From assembly GCF_047948215.1 (NCBI RefSeq), contig NC_134456.1:55011959-55075958 (forward strand): a DNA stretch of 64,000 bases. The letters are read 5' to 3'. Below are positions 11,411 through 22,816 of the stretch, one piece after another. Position 1 is the stretch's first letter. Each line of letters opens with the position of its first letter. The DNA is from Lycorma delicatula. Its lineage: Eukaryota > Arthropoda > Insecta > Hemiptera > Fulgoridae. The notes under the pieces were generated by a model. The model worked only from the letters and a program-made list of their open reading frames with translations. It was not told the origin of the DNA and did not search any database. The position numbers were made by a program, and so were the translations under genes.

Positions 11411-13982
11411 TAAAAGTTCTATCAGATGCTATAGGAATGTTTTGAAAAATACAACCAAATTAAATTCAAGAAGCAGTAGAGTAAAATACAAATAATAAAG
11501 TAAACTTCTTATGTATAGTCTTGGATATGAATATAGTTATGAAAATATAAAATTAAATAATTCTTGTGCAGCTATTTTAAATTGAAATGCCCACTAAACT
11601 ATGTAGAAGTATCTGTCAGGGATCAAATCAAAGTCTTAACTAATTTTTGTTTAATAGCACAAATAATAACCAACAATGTAAATGATGTTTGATCATATTC
11701 CTTATTTTAATGGCAAATAAATGGCTTGGTCCAATCAGCTAAAAAACTAATTTAATTACCGATACAATTCCAAGTAGTTGTGATAAACAGTGTTAATTTC
11801 TTAAATACAATCTATTACTCTAAAAAATAGAAAATAAAATAAACAACAATAATGATGATGATAAATAGATACAACATACAGAATAATAATTCAAATAAAA
11901 AGACAAGAGTTATTTAATCGCAATTAAAATAATAAATATCAAAACAGTCCAATTTACTAAAAACGTTATGACTGCTAGAAACTAAAAGAACCTAAAGTTC
12001 ACAGAGTCCACTTTCTGCAAGTATTATTACTTTTACTGTTTACAATAGAACTACCCTTAACTTTATGAAAAAATGGAATACTGTCACTTTCACTACTATT
12101 TACCAATAACTCGCCAAACAACTTTCTATATTCAACCACTGTCCACACTTGAATACTTGTGATGTACTCTTCACTGATAATTACCACATTCTTACTGATA
12201 ATCTGTTATCATGACTGAGTTGAACACAACTCGCAAAACTACTGATCGTTATCACTTGTTATCATGACTGTGCCAAACTACTGATTCTCTCTGCTGGTCC
12301 CTGACAGTATTTATAGCTGTTAGTATAGTATTTATGGCTGCTAGAATTATTATTAAAATTATTCATCATTTTTACATTTTACTCATACTTTTTTATTTAT
12401 ATAGAAAGTTTCATTAAAATTAGACACATAATTATCTCAGATCCTTTTGTGGAAGAGCCTATGAATGGTTTGGAGACCCTTATCCTGAAAACTACAGTTT
12501 GAGGTGCTGAAAATAAAAACTAATCAAAAATAAAATGAAAGTTAAGTACTGTTAATCTCTCACAAATTTTCTTTTCATTTATACAATAAAATATATAAAT
12601 AATAATAAATATAATCTGTCAAGAAAAAAATTTTTATTTAGATAATAAAAAGAAAACTCTGAATAATGGCCAAATGGGGATTGATATCTAATCAGAATGG
12701 AAAAAATCAAAATGTGTAATAATAAGAATAAAATCAATTTAAAAAAAATCCTAACATTGCTGATATTAAGAACGAACAGATATTATAATACAATTATTAC
12801 ATAAAAGTAATTGATAATAACTAAAGTATTTGAGCACATTAAACCAAGTATACCATTCATTAATACTTACGATGACCAAATCCTAAACCTGAAACAGGCA
12901 CTACGTATAAAACTAGAGGATATTAATCATAGTGTCATATTATTTTATAAAATTGTAAAAAACACAAAATAATTCTAACAGATCTTTAATCTAGAATTCT
13001 AATATATATGTGTTGATCATACATTACATAAAAATATGAAATCACATTTAAGACCAACTAATATATCACACATTTATTTTTAGTTCAAATGAAGCAATAA
13101 TTAATTAATCTGTCCAACAGACCAGTAGTCTGGAAGTTGATGATAGATAAAGGCTGGTTTATGATTTATGAAAGATGTATGGAGTAATTCTATTTAAAAA
13201 ATATTTTTGTTATTTTTCAATTTAAGAAGTAGTAATTAATGCTTATACATTTTTTTGAAATAATGTAAACATAGCATATCTACACTATCTGATTGATTAT
13301 CAATTTTCAAATGAACTGTCAAATGAGATTTTGATTATTTCATATAAAAAAAAATTGCTGAAAAATAAAAATGAATATTTTAATTTGGTTCCAATTAAAA
13401 AAAGTTATGAAAGAATAAAAAAAAAAATAGATTTTTTTTTTTAATTGACTTAAACAAAAAGAGGAAGTTCTTAGTGAATCCATGTATAAGTTTCTCTTTC
13501 ACACAAAACAATTTCAATGATTTAAAAAAGAAAAACACTTATGTAGCAGGTTTTCTGGTGGTCCCATCTAAGTTATTTTGTATTACTGAAATGAAAAATA
13601 TTTTAAACTAAAAATTACATGGGCTATGTACCCATTGAAAGTCAGAGTTTGGTGTACAGTATCAGCAGGGAGAATAATAGGTCTAATTCTTTTTTTTAAG
13701 AACTATGAACACCACTGAATATTGTTGAATTTTATGCAAATCATTGAAACGATGTGGAATTGAACTACGTCATGGATATTTTCAACAGGACAGAGACATG
13801 TTCCATAACAAACACATAAAGGAAATCATGATTTTACATGAAAACACCCAGTATATATATATATATATATATATATCAACTCTGCTTGATACCTTTGAAA
13901 CTGTGATTATATAACCATGAGATCCTGTACAGTCATTTGTATTTATAAGTTATTGATGCTACTAAATTTCTATAAAAACTCA

Positions 13983-14274
13983 ACCTTCTTCTTTCTTTTT
14001 TCCTGTTTAGCCTTCGGTAATTACCTATCATATAACACTTCAGAGGATGATATGTATGATTATAAATGAAGTGTAGTCTTGTACAGTCTCAGTTTGACCA
14101 TTCCTGAGATATGTGTGGTTAATTGAAACCCAACCACCAAAGAACATTAGTATCCATGATTTAGTATTCAAATCCTAATAACTGACTTTACTAGGACTTG
14201 AACGCTGGAACTCTCGACTTCCAAATCAGCTGAATTGGGAAGACACGTTCAGCACTAGACCAACCCGGTGGATT
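13983..14274 (-). mobile_element. tRNA-derived SINE, family 1, right-arm copy
   Basis: Mirror copy of the SINE at 9428-9719 with the same target duplication read as TATAAAAACTCA at 13971-13982 and 14275-14286. It shows that the inverted duplication copied an older SINE insertion. Confidence 0.92.
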
Positions 14275-14594
14275 TATAAAAACTCACCAATACTCATAAA
14301 CTGAACTATCAACAAAATTTAAAGATGAACTTATCACCATCTCTTAATGAAAACATTTTTGAGTAGTCATTCTATAAGGTACTTTACAAAAAATAAATAA
14401 ATAAACAAACAGATTAAGGCTCATAAAATGCTGAATAGCATTTCAAAATACCCTTCTGAAGCTCTGTCCCAGTAATTTAGGCAAAACATTGTTACATTCT
14501 GGCTGTTGTAATGTAGAATTCAATAAGAAGAAACTATATACTGTAAGGAAAAAAAATTCCGCGTATTTACTTTTTTTTTAAATCTTGAGGTCCT

Positions 14595-14893
14595 TCTTCT
14601 TCTTTTTCCTGTTTAGCCTCCGGTAACTACCGTTTAGATAATACTTCAGAGGATGAATGAGGATGAAATGTATGAGTGTAAATGAAGTGTAAGTCTTGTA
14701 CATTCTCAGTTCGACCAATCCTGAGATGTGTGGTTAATTGAAACCCAACCACCAAAGAACACCGGTATCCACGATCTAGCATTCAAATCCATGTAAAAAT
14801 AACTGGCTTTACTAGGACTTGAACGCTGGAACTCTCGGCTTCCAAATCAGCTGATTTGGGAAGACGCGTTCACCACTAGACCAACCCGGTGGG
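14595..14893 (-). mobile_element. tRNA-derived SINE, family 1, right arm only
   Basis: A second family-1 SINE, oriented on the minus strand from CCCACCGGGTTGGTCTAGTG at 14893 to its tail at 14595. A perfect 16-base duplication TAAATCTTGAGGTCCT flanks it (14579-14594 and 14894-14909). The left arm has this target once (9108-9123) with no insert. The element therefore inserted after the arms formed, which dates SINE activity as more recent than the duplication. Confidence 0.95.
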
Positions 14894-15759
14894 TAAATCT
14901 TGAGGTCCTATGAGCTATAAAAACTAACTATGGTGCAATTCTGTACGTGTGGAATATGTGATTTGGTATTTACTTTTTTAACATATTTGAAATGGATGAG
15001 TAAATCATCCAAAATTTGGTATGACTAGTTTGTATGGGATATTGATGCTATTAAATATTTATGAAAATGGCTTAAGGGGATGGGAAGTATCCCTTTAATC
15101 TATGAGGGGACAAATACAGCTAGAAATGTTTAAATTGATATGGCTAGCTTTTAATGACTTCCTCTTTAAAAATAACTCCTTTTCGATTATTTCTGATAGT
15201 ATAACTCAATATCAATACAACATTTGGATATTTAGTAAAACCTTTGGAATTTTGCTGTACATCCAAAATGACTCAAAAATGAAAATGGGAAAGTAATAAT
15301 TGGACACTGAAAACTTCCAACAATCCATACACTATAATGTTCATGTACTCAAGTAATAACTGAATAGCAGATAGAAAACAATTAGAATTTCCAAAAAGAG
15401 GAGTTACAACTGGACTTAAAAACTCACACTTACACAGTTAGCAGAGATGGTTTACTAGTAGGATGTTTTACAGGGTAAAAGGTGAGACTTAGGAAAAGTG
15501 GATGAGAGAGGGGGAAGAGGAAAAGAAAGATAAGATTTCTCCATATGTATAAAAAATCCATGTATGAAGAAGATGAGAGGAAGATGTCAAGACCCACAAT
15601 GAAGCTATCATCATCTTTGGATAGTGATTTAAAAAAGTGAAAAGCAAACTGTCCCTATTATAAGTTTAAGTTTTTACTAGTAATTTAAAATCAGACAAAA
15701 CAACAGATTCAAAGAAGCTGATAAATAAACTCTCAAAATCAATTAGCTTATCAATAAAA

Positions 15760-15790
<31 letters not shown>

Positions 15791-16325
15791 TACCTGTAAA
15801 AAATTGTAAAAAAACAATTCTATACTCACTTTCATCAGAAACAATCAAATTTAAATATACTTTTTGTAAAATGTAATGAATATGAATCAACTTATTGTAG
15901 ACTGGAATAGATATGTTAAGATGCCTTAAAGTGAAAAGAATAACAGATATAAAAATATTTATTCAAGTAGATTTATATGACACTTAAAATTATAAAAAAT
16001 AAACTTATAAGTACATGATTAATACATGACAATGTAGTACCTAAATGAAACACACATGGACTACAATAAAAACAAATTACTTTAATTGCAGATCTCATTA
16101 AAAAAATAAAAATAATAAAATAATTCCTAATTTCATCTAAAACTGTCTTATTTTATTTTAGGAGTATAAAATACTTGTTTAAAAAAAAAAAATAATATTA
16201 ATTTATTTACAACATACAACAGAAATTTTGGATAAAAAAAAGGTTTCTTCATTAAATAGGTTCCAATAAAGAATTTTTTTACTTGAAAGCAGTGGTCTAT
16301 ACATATTTATATAATCATGGACGGT

Positions 16326-17303
16326 TACATTTTTAAATTGCATGGACATAAAAAATATTTACCTAGCCATAATAAGCAAAGTATGCAAAAGCCTAAGATA
16401 CACTACATAAAACAATTATCATTTAAAACAATAGAAATTCATTAAATAAGGAAAATGCAAAAAATTTCAAGCCATTTACACAATAAAATACTATAAAACA
16501 TCTTTGAATACAATGATTATATTGATGGCATGCTTAATAGACTAAACAGTTAGATTATGCATAATTGATTGTTAACCTCGAAGTGTAAAAATATATAAAT
16601 TAAGTTTTTCTAACACCTCTACTTTGAAGTAGAAGTAAATGTTGATGTGGTGCCTATATAATGAATAAGTAAAAAAAAAAAAAAAATAATAATAAAATGG
16701 ATCTAGATAAAACTGTACAACTGTACTATACAACCTCTTTCCTTACAACCTCATACTTCAGGTAATAGAATTGCGTACATTGTAGAAGTCAATAAACAAC
16801 TGAATGTTGGGTGTAGTTTCATTGCTTATTATTAGAAGTTGATTAGGATGTTGAAACATAGTAATACTTTACAAAATTTACTCAATAGATTTTAAAATAA
16901 GTGGAAATATTGATTCCAGAAAGCCTTTACAGAGTTACTACTCTGAAATAAGTACTGCATACATTAGCCAATGGTTTTTTTGTACATGAAATGTGAAAAC
17001 TACGTCTCTTGCCATAATTACTCTGCTTACACGAACACCTTCTATCTCCATACACAAGATGATACAGGACACTTAAAATTAAGCAGTACTGGAAAGGAAA
17101 TTTAGTAAACAGAACCCAACATTTAATTAATCTATTAAGAAATACTAAACTTACAATTATATATATTAAATTAATATGTTATAGTAATAATAATTATTAT
17201 TATATTAAATAAATCAATAATTAACACATCTCTAATTTATCTAACTGTGTGCAGGTGTATTTACTAGATTGTAGAAAGAGAATGATGTTGTTTACAATAA
17301 TTT
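16326..17303. other. non-coding stretch
   Basis: No gene was recognised. It contains an A-run near 16671-16686 and a poly-T at its right end that is the poly(A) tail of the next LINE. Confidence 0.5.
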
Positions 17304-17946
17304 TTTTTTTTTTTTTGTCTTCAGTCATTTGACTGGTTTGATGCAGCTCTCCAAGATTCCCTATCTAGTGCTAGTCGTTTCATTTCAGTATACCCTCTAC
17401 ATCCTACATCCCCAACAATTTGTTTTACATACTCCAAACGTGGCCTGCCTACACAATTTTTCCCTTCTACCTGTCCTTCCAATATTAAAGCGATTATTCC
17501 AGGATGCCTTAGTATGTGGCCTATAAGTCTGCCTCTTCTTTTAACTATATTTTTCCAAATGCTTCTTTCTTCATCTATTTGCCGCAATACCTCTTCATTT
17601 GTCACTTTATCCACCCATCTGATTTTTAACATTCTCCTATAGCACCACATTTCAAAAGCTTCTAATCTTTTCTTCTCAGATACTCCGATCGTCCAAGTTT
17701 CACTTCCATATAAAGCGACACTCCAAACATACACTTTCAAGAATCTTTTCCTGACATTTAAATTAATTTTTGATGTAAACAAATTATATTTCTTACTGAA
17801 GGCTCGTTTAGCTTGTGCTATTCGGCATTTTATATCGCTCCTGCTTCGTCCATCTTTAGTAATTTTACTTCCCAAATAACAAAATTCTTCTACCTCCATA
17901 ATCTTTTCTCCTCCTATTTTCACATTCAGCGGTCCATCTTTGTTAT
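17304..17946 (-). mobile_element. 5'-truncated LINE, family L1w copy B
   Basis: The tail starts after poly-T near 17299-17316 with the same 3' end as copy A. A 200-codon frame (17923-17321) is open and corresponds to the C-terminal part of copy A, with LYGSETW, FEMWCYRRML and the intact NCVGRPRL segment. It breaks off abruptly at GGTCCATCTTTGTTATTT, where copy A continues, so it is 5'-truncated. TTTACAAT-like sequence on both sides (about 17289 and 17947) may be the target duplication. Confidence 0.92.
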
Positions 17947-18877
17947 TTTACAATCATAGGTATGTAATAAGTGTAATCTCTGAATTTTTTCATGTAGATT
18001 CACACCTGGATGTAACACAAATTTATAGATGCCAATAATAAATGATATGACTAGCCATATTCCGGCCATACAATATTAAGAAAGATCTTTTAGAAGCAAT
18101 ATTTCAACATATTTTAAAAGTTAGTCATAAACACTTTAAAAAGAATTTGATTACTGTTACCATTAATTTAGAGGCAATGGCCATAGCAGTCATTACACTT
18201 AACAAAAACGTTATTTAAAGAAAAAATATTTTAAATATTTTGTAGTAGTGTAAAATCTAAGTTTTTTTTTAATGATTAATTCATCACAGAAAACTTGAAA
18301 TCTTGTACTTAGAAATAAGCAGAATAAAATTAAAAATTTTATGTATACAAAATATGTAGATAATTAAATTATGAATGTAACAAGTGAATTCCCAGCGTAA
18401 CTAGTAATCACATCTGAAACCTTCATGTACGACAGCCTTGAAACCTTCAAGGTCAGATGTACGACAGCTCTGTCTTGAAGGTGTGGTGGTAATATTACAT
18501 AATAATAATTCCTCTTAAAAATAGTCTTGATTTTTGAAAAAATTTAAAGTCAATAATTTGTACGGATTCTTTTATGTATGTTTGCCTTACTCTTCATTGA
18601 ATGGAACAATTTTGAAATTTTTCTTTTATAGAGTTCTTCTTATATCCTATCATAAGTTTTCCTACATTAATTCAATAGACATTTTTTAAGTAAATAATCT
18701 TGTTAAATATGAAGATAATTTTTATTAGTAAGTCAATATATGAGTTAAGTACGGTTTTGGTATACATCTGCTGTAGCCATATATGTATTGATTAACTACA
18801 TTTATTGGCTTGCTACAGATACCATTACGTGATTGTTAGTATTTGTTTACAGTTCCCTGTGCATGTTTAAAACATCT
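17947..18877. other. non-coding stretch
   Basis: No gene was recognised. A local duplication lies near 18416-18480, where CTTCATGTACGACAGC is partly repeated as CAGATGTACGACAGCTC. Confidence 0.4.
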
Positions 18878-19310
18878 ATGAGTATAGACAGTAACGCCAA
18901 TTGTGAAATATATGCAGTAATTGATTTATTAAATGTAAGATGTATGAAAGCGGCCAAAATTCAGTGATACATTAGTGAAGTGTATGAGGATAATACTATG
19001 TCAGATGGAACGGTAAGAAAATGGTTTAGAACATTTAAATAGGACCATACAAAAATACATGATGTGGCATGGAGTAGGTAACTGTCGTGTCATTATTGAT
19101 GACCTGGTGCAGAGAGTTAATTGAGAAGTCCATGGGAGTAGATGGTTTAATTTCATCATTATGTAATGAATTTCCTTTAATTTCATGAAGAGTTCTCTAT
19201 GAAATTGTGTTGGTACACTAAAATTATCAAAGTTGTGCTTGTGCTGGGAACCAAAAATACTGATTGAGATGTACAAAAACAAATGTTTAGCCAGTGTTTG
19301 AATTTTTTCA
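18878..19310 (+). pseudogene. mariner-family transposase remnant, N-terminal part
   Basis: From ATG at 18878 the frame reads CEIYAVIDLLNVRCMKAAKI, then SEVYEDNTMSDGTVRKWFRT, matching the helix-turn-helix DNA-binding region at the N-terminus of SETMAR-like mariner transposases. Further pieces follow in shifted frames: a VITDDLVQRV-like block near 19096, a SDEF.LISRRVLYEIV-like block near 19165-19205, and W.PKILIEMYKNKC near 19245-19285. In-frame stops and frameshifts are numerous. The catalytic D,D34D region beyond about residue 150 is missing. Confidence 0.82.
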
Positions 19311-20177
19311 CAAGATATTAATTTTTGCTTGCATTTTCTAAGCCCCTTTGTAATAACTATATCAAATTTCAATTCTATAATGACAGGAAAAAGTTGGATA
19401 GTGATAAATGAGTCAGTAAAGGATACATTTTTTGTAGGCGAGTGAAAAAAAAAATTTTATAGTGGTAAGTGCATAAGTGAACATAACTGCCAGGTTTAAA
19501 GTTTCCATCTCTTCCAGTCTTGGCAGCTCCTACTTAATCAAATCCCTTACAGTCATTAAAAATGATTTTTGTTTGACTATCTTAAAGCCCTTCTTGTAAC
19601 AGTGTGAAACATTAACTTTCTACATATCCACTATTTTGTTATTTTCAACTTTGAAAATAACAACATAGAGATAATTGGGGCTTCTCGTTTTCATCCGTAA
19701 AAGAGTGAAACAGGATAAGCATAGACTTAATAGATTTTTTTTTCCAAAATGGACAGAAACTTAAACTTTTGCATGGATATTAATTATGAAGTTCTGTAGT
19801 GTTTTGAGGTTTTTAGAGAGTAAAATTAATTGGTTTAGTGTTTCAGTTTTTCATTCTGAATGTGAGCAACATTTAAATCAGTAATGATGTCTATTGAGAA
19901 ACAACCATGATGAACTATATAAATGAAACTGCTTACTCTTTATTAATTATTCTCCCATTTCCTGAATAAATAGCATAGTTATTCCCTAAGCAGTCTTTAG
20001 GAAAAGTAAGGATAAATTTAATTTGACTTACAGTTTTTAAAGGGATAGAAAGGCAAGTCCAACGCTTAAAAATTTGCTATTTAAAGGTTGGGTACTACAG
20101 GCTCCTATAATGAGTATACAGTTTGAATAAAAAAATACTAACTTTGGTCATTATTAAACATCATTTGGAATTTCTAT
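19311..20177. other. non-coding stretch
   Basis: No gene was recognised; it may hold unalignable decay from the mariner element on its left. Confidence 0.4.
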
Positions 20178-20310
20178 GACTTACATGGGGCAAGCAGTCT
20201 GCTTATAATGGAGTTTATTAAAGTCTTTTTACAGGATGATAGGAGGGGACGTCCTATCTGCTTTAAATCCAAAATGGCAGTTTCCAACAAGGCCCTATTT
20301 CCAAGTAAAC
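20178..20310 (-). repeat. short repeat family S3, copy 1
   Basis: On the minus strand it reads AATAGGGCC, then AAACTGCCATTTTGGATTTA, then CTGTAAAAAGACTTTAATAA and ATTATAAGC. The same order of blocks occurs at 22268-22404 and 45298-45420. S3 is a label used only here. No ends or open frame are evident. Confidence 0.65.
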
Positions 20311-20398
20311 TAATTAAAAATTTTTTTGTTGGTTCAAGCAGCCTATTAATACATCTAGTCACAGCAACCAAGTTGTGAGTGTTCCATTTTCATAATCA

Positions 20399-20440
20399 AG
20401 AGGTTTTGGTTTTTTTTTAAAAAAAAAACCCAAACCTCTA
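20399..20440. repeat. hairpin-forming inverted repeat
   Basis: AGAGGTTTTGG followed by T-run faces A-run and CCCAAACCTCT, giving nearly complementary arms of about 20 bases with almost no loop. Confidence 0.6.
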
Positions 20441-20724
20441 TGAGACTTCTATGAAGACTCAGAGAGACTTCTATGTTATTTTTTCTTACACATATCCTAA
20501 TGCAAATGAAATCTTTATTTTAAATTATTTGTAATAAGAATTTAGCAAAATAAAATGAATCTCATGTTTGCTGATTATTATTTTACCTGAATAAAATAAT
20601 TATTAAGTTAACAAACAAATCTTGTTTTATAAAACATGAAAAAATGTTAATAAATATATTTTCCTACATTGTCTGCTTGTTACAATCCAAAAAATATTTT
20701 TTTTATAATTAAAAATTATTTTTT

Positions 20725-21336
20725 TACTTCCTTGTATGAAGTAAAGGAAGTATTGTGATCACGAAAAATTTCAGTTTTCAGATTTCAATGGAAATATCCA
20801 TTTTGACCTTCCCTGAATCCATTTTCACTAGTTTCGATGTGACGTCTGTACTTACGTATCGCGCATGACTCAAAAACGATTAGCCATAGGATGTTGAAAT
20901 TTTGGATTTAGGACTGTTATAACATCTAGTTGTGCACTTCCCCTTTTGATTGGAATCGACTGAATCAAAAAAGTCTAAAAAAGCCCAAAATCAAAAATAA
21001 TTTGAATTTTGGACTTTTTATAAGCCTTCATTGAAAGCTTTTCAACAATGTATCATAAGTGGTACTCATTAGTTCCAGAGTTGTAACCAAATGAAATTTT
21101 AATTAATGAAATATTTGGATCTTATAAGGGGAAGGCACATTGATTTGTATCAGAAATTTATCTCCTTTCTATTTTTAAAGTTTTTTTTTTTTTTTTAATT
21201 TAAATGTATTGATTTATAGATAATGAATTATTAATCTCTGATTGTAAAAAAAAAAAAATACAATAAATAATAATCCAATAATAACAATAAAAAAATATGA
21301 AAAAAAATCAGAAGTTATTAATGAAATAAAATTTTA
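20725..21336 (+). repeat. 0.6-kb unclassified interspersed repeat, copy 2
   Basis: Starts TACTTCCTTGTATGAAGTAA and ends AAGTTATTAATGAAATAAAA. Internal blocks shared with copy 1 include TTTCAGATTTCAA, TATCCATTTTGAC, CTTTTGATTG, AAAAAAGCCCAAAATC and AATATTTGGATCTTA. The 132-bp direct repeats that flank copy 1 are absent here, so they are not part of this element. Confidence 0.8.
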
Positions 21337-22267
21337 TGTACTTTTAATTTTTTAAAAATGTGTGATTGGCATTCAATCTAATAGGTGTACAAGTAAGTCA
21401 AGTGGTGTCCACATCGGATTTGGTGAAACAGCTGATTTTTCATTTTTGTTTTCATTTTGTTGATGGTTACATCATAATAATTTTAAAAAAATATACTGTT
21501 ATATAGATATAAGACATATATTTATATACAGACATATTTAAGACAGATTTATTTACAGAGCAATAAAGGGACTTTTACTTTATCCTAATATTTCATGTAA
21601 GATGGTTGAATTAATAATTGTATAAATATTTGATCTTAATAACTAATATTTTAATAATTGTGTAATTGTCCACTTTATTAAAGAGTTGGAGGATCGAATT
21701 TCACTTTCAAATGAAGTAAGTTTAAATGAAGTACAGCAAAAAATGTGTATTGTAATTTAACAATCATGTGGTGTCACATCACATTTAAAAAAAATTTTAA
21801 AATTATTTTAAATTTAAGAAATTTTAGTAAGTGTTTTCTTTTATGTAGGATTTTTTAAAATAATTAATCTACCGAATGTAACAGACATATTGAAAACTAA
21901 AATAAATTTATTTATTTACATTTTTACAACTTTTATAATACAGTATCTGTTTGTTTCCCATTTCTTAATCCCTCATTTCCCATGTGATCCTATTCCAACA
22001 TGTTCATAAAAATTTTTAATTTGGTATTTGTTATATTCAAAACAATCACAACAGATATGCAATTTTTTTCTATAAATATTATAAATTCTTATAAATATTA
22101 TTATTACAATTACTATATAAAAAAATCATCTGCATTAGCATGTATGTAAAAAAAATTAAATAAAAAGAGAAACAACACAAATTTAATGCTTGCCATTTGG
22201 CTGTTGCTGCTGCTTTTGAATGTAGATATACAAATAAGCTAGTTGAACCAATCAAATATGCTTAAAT
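21337..22267. other. AT-rich non-coding stretch
   Basis: No gene was recognised. Tandem TTATAAATATT-like units occur near 22070-22100. Confidence 0.4.
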
Positions 22268-22404
22268 GGAGTTAACTTGAAAATAGGGCCAAATTGAAAG
22301 CTGCCATTTTGAATTTAAACAAGGGAAACTGCCTCTTTTTGTCCTGCAATACGGCATCAGTAAACTCTGTTGTAAGCTGACTACCTACTCTTGCTAGTTA
22401 TGAG
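22268..22404 (+). repeat. short repeat family S3, copy 2
   Basis: Contains AATAGGGCC, GAAAGCTGCCATTTTGAATT, GCCTCTTTTTGTCCTG, TAAACTC and TGTAAGCTGACTACC, in the order of the other two copies. Confidence 0.65.
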
Positions 22405-22443
22405 AAAATCTTTAAAAATTTCAATAAAAAAGTTAAGCCAAAT

Positions 22444-22816
22444 CTGAATATATATATATATATAAAGTAGTGTTCATATGTGTGTGTGCTATCGACTAGA
22501 CAACTACTGGACTGATTTACACACGGTTTTTTGAAAAATGGTCCACATTGTCAAGAGAAGGTATTGATATCCTCGATCTGACCATTACAAAGAAAGTAAG
22601 GGGTATTTTGAACCAACTACTGAATTATATCAGATAGGTAGCGCTGTTGTTTTGACAATTGGATTTATTCACATTCTGACTTTTATAAAGTGAAAAGTTA
22701 AATTTTGTGAAGTTCCGTAATGTTCAGTTTTTAATGTTTTATCAAATTTTCAATTGTGTTCATTTAATCATATACACTCAAATCTAGCAATAGGAAAGCA
22801 TTGCCGGGTTAGCTAG
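22444..22816 (+). mobile_element. Helitron-like non-autonomous element
   Basis: After a TA-rich start comes GTGTGTGTGCTATCGACTAG, and the right end is GCAATAGGAAAGCATTGC-CGGGTTAG-CTAG followed by T. A small stem (GCAAT/ATTGC at 22787-22791 and 22800-22804) placed just before a terminal CTAG with T following is the expected Helitron 3' structure (hairpin plus CTRR). No Rep/helicase coding is present, so it would be non-autonomous. The left boundary is uncertain. Confidence 0.6.

Larger units (their letters stand above)
10480..13218. other. spacer (loop) of the 8.6-kb inverted repeat
   Basis: This 2.7-kb single-copy spacer lies between the arms. It contains two direct repeats of about 132 bases (10477-10610 and 11279-11410) around an insertion of a 0.6-kb interspersed element. 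The rest (11411-13218) is AT-rich with no supported gene. A short internal duplication involving TTGTTATCATGACTG lies near 12206 and 12258. Confidence 0.8.
13219..16325. repeat. right arm of 8.6-kb inverted repeat
   Basis: Reverse complement of 7692-10479, ending in CATGGACGGT. It is 319 bases longer than the left arm; the extra SINE at 14595-14893 plus its second 16-base target copy accounts for 315, and the rest is small indels and different TA-repeat lengths (for example near 13852). Outside the boundaries the flanks differ at once (T at 7691 and T at 16326), so no target duplication frames the whole structure. Confidence 0.95.

Noticed and set aside
7692..16325. Palindrome as a sequencing hairpin artefact
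   Set aside because: A read-through artefact would give identical arms; here one arm has a SINE with target duplication and both have scattered differences. It still merits a long-read check.
7692..16325. Palindrome as a foldback transposon
   Set aside because: No target duplication at the outer ends, no transposase and no second copy in the window; left open as a lower-ranked alternative.
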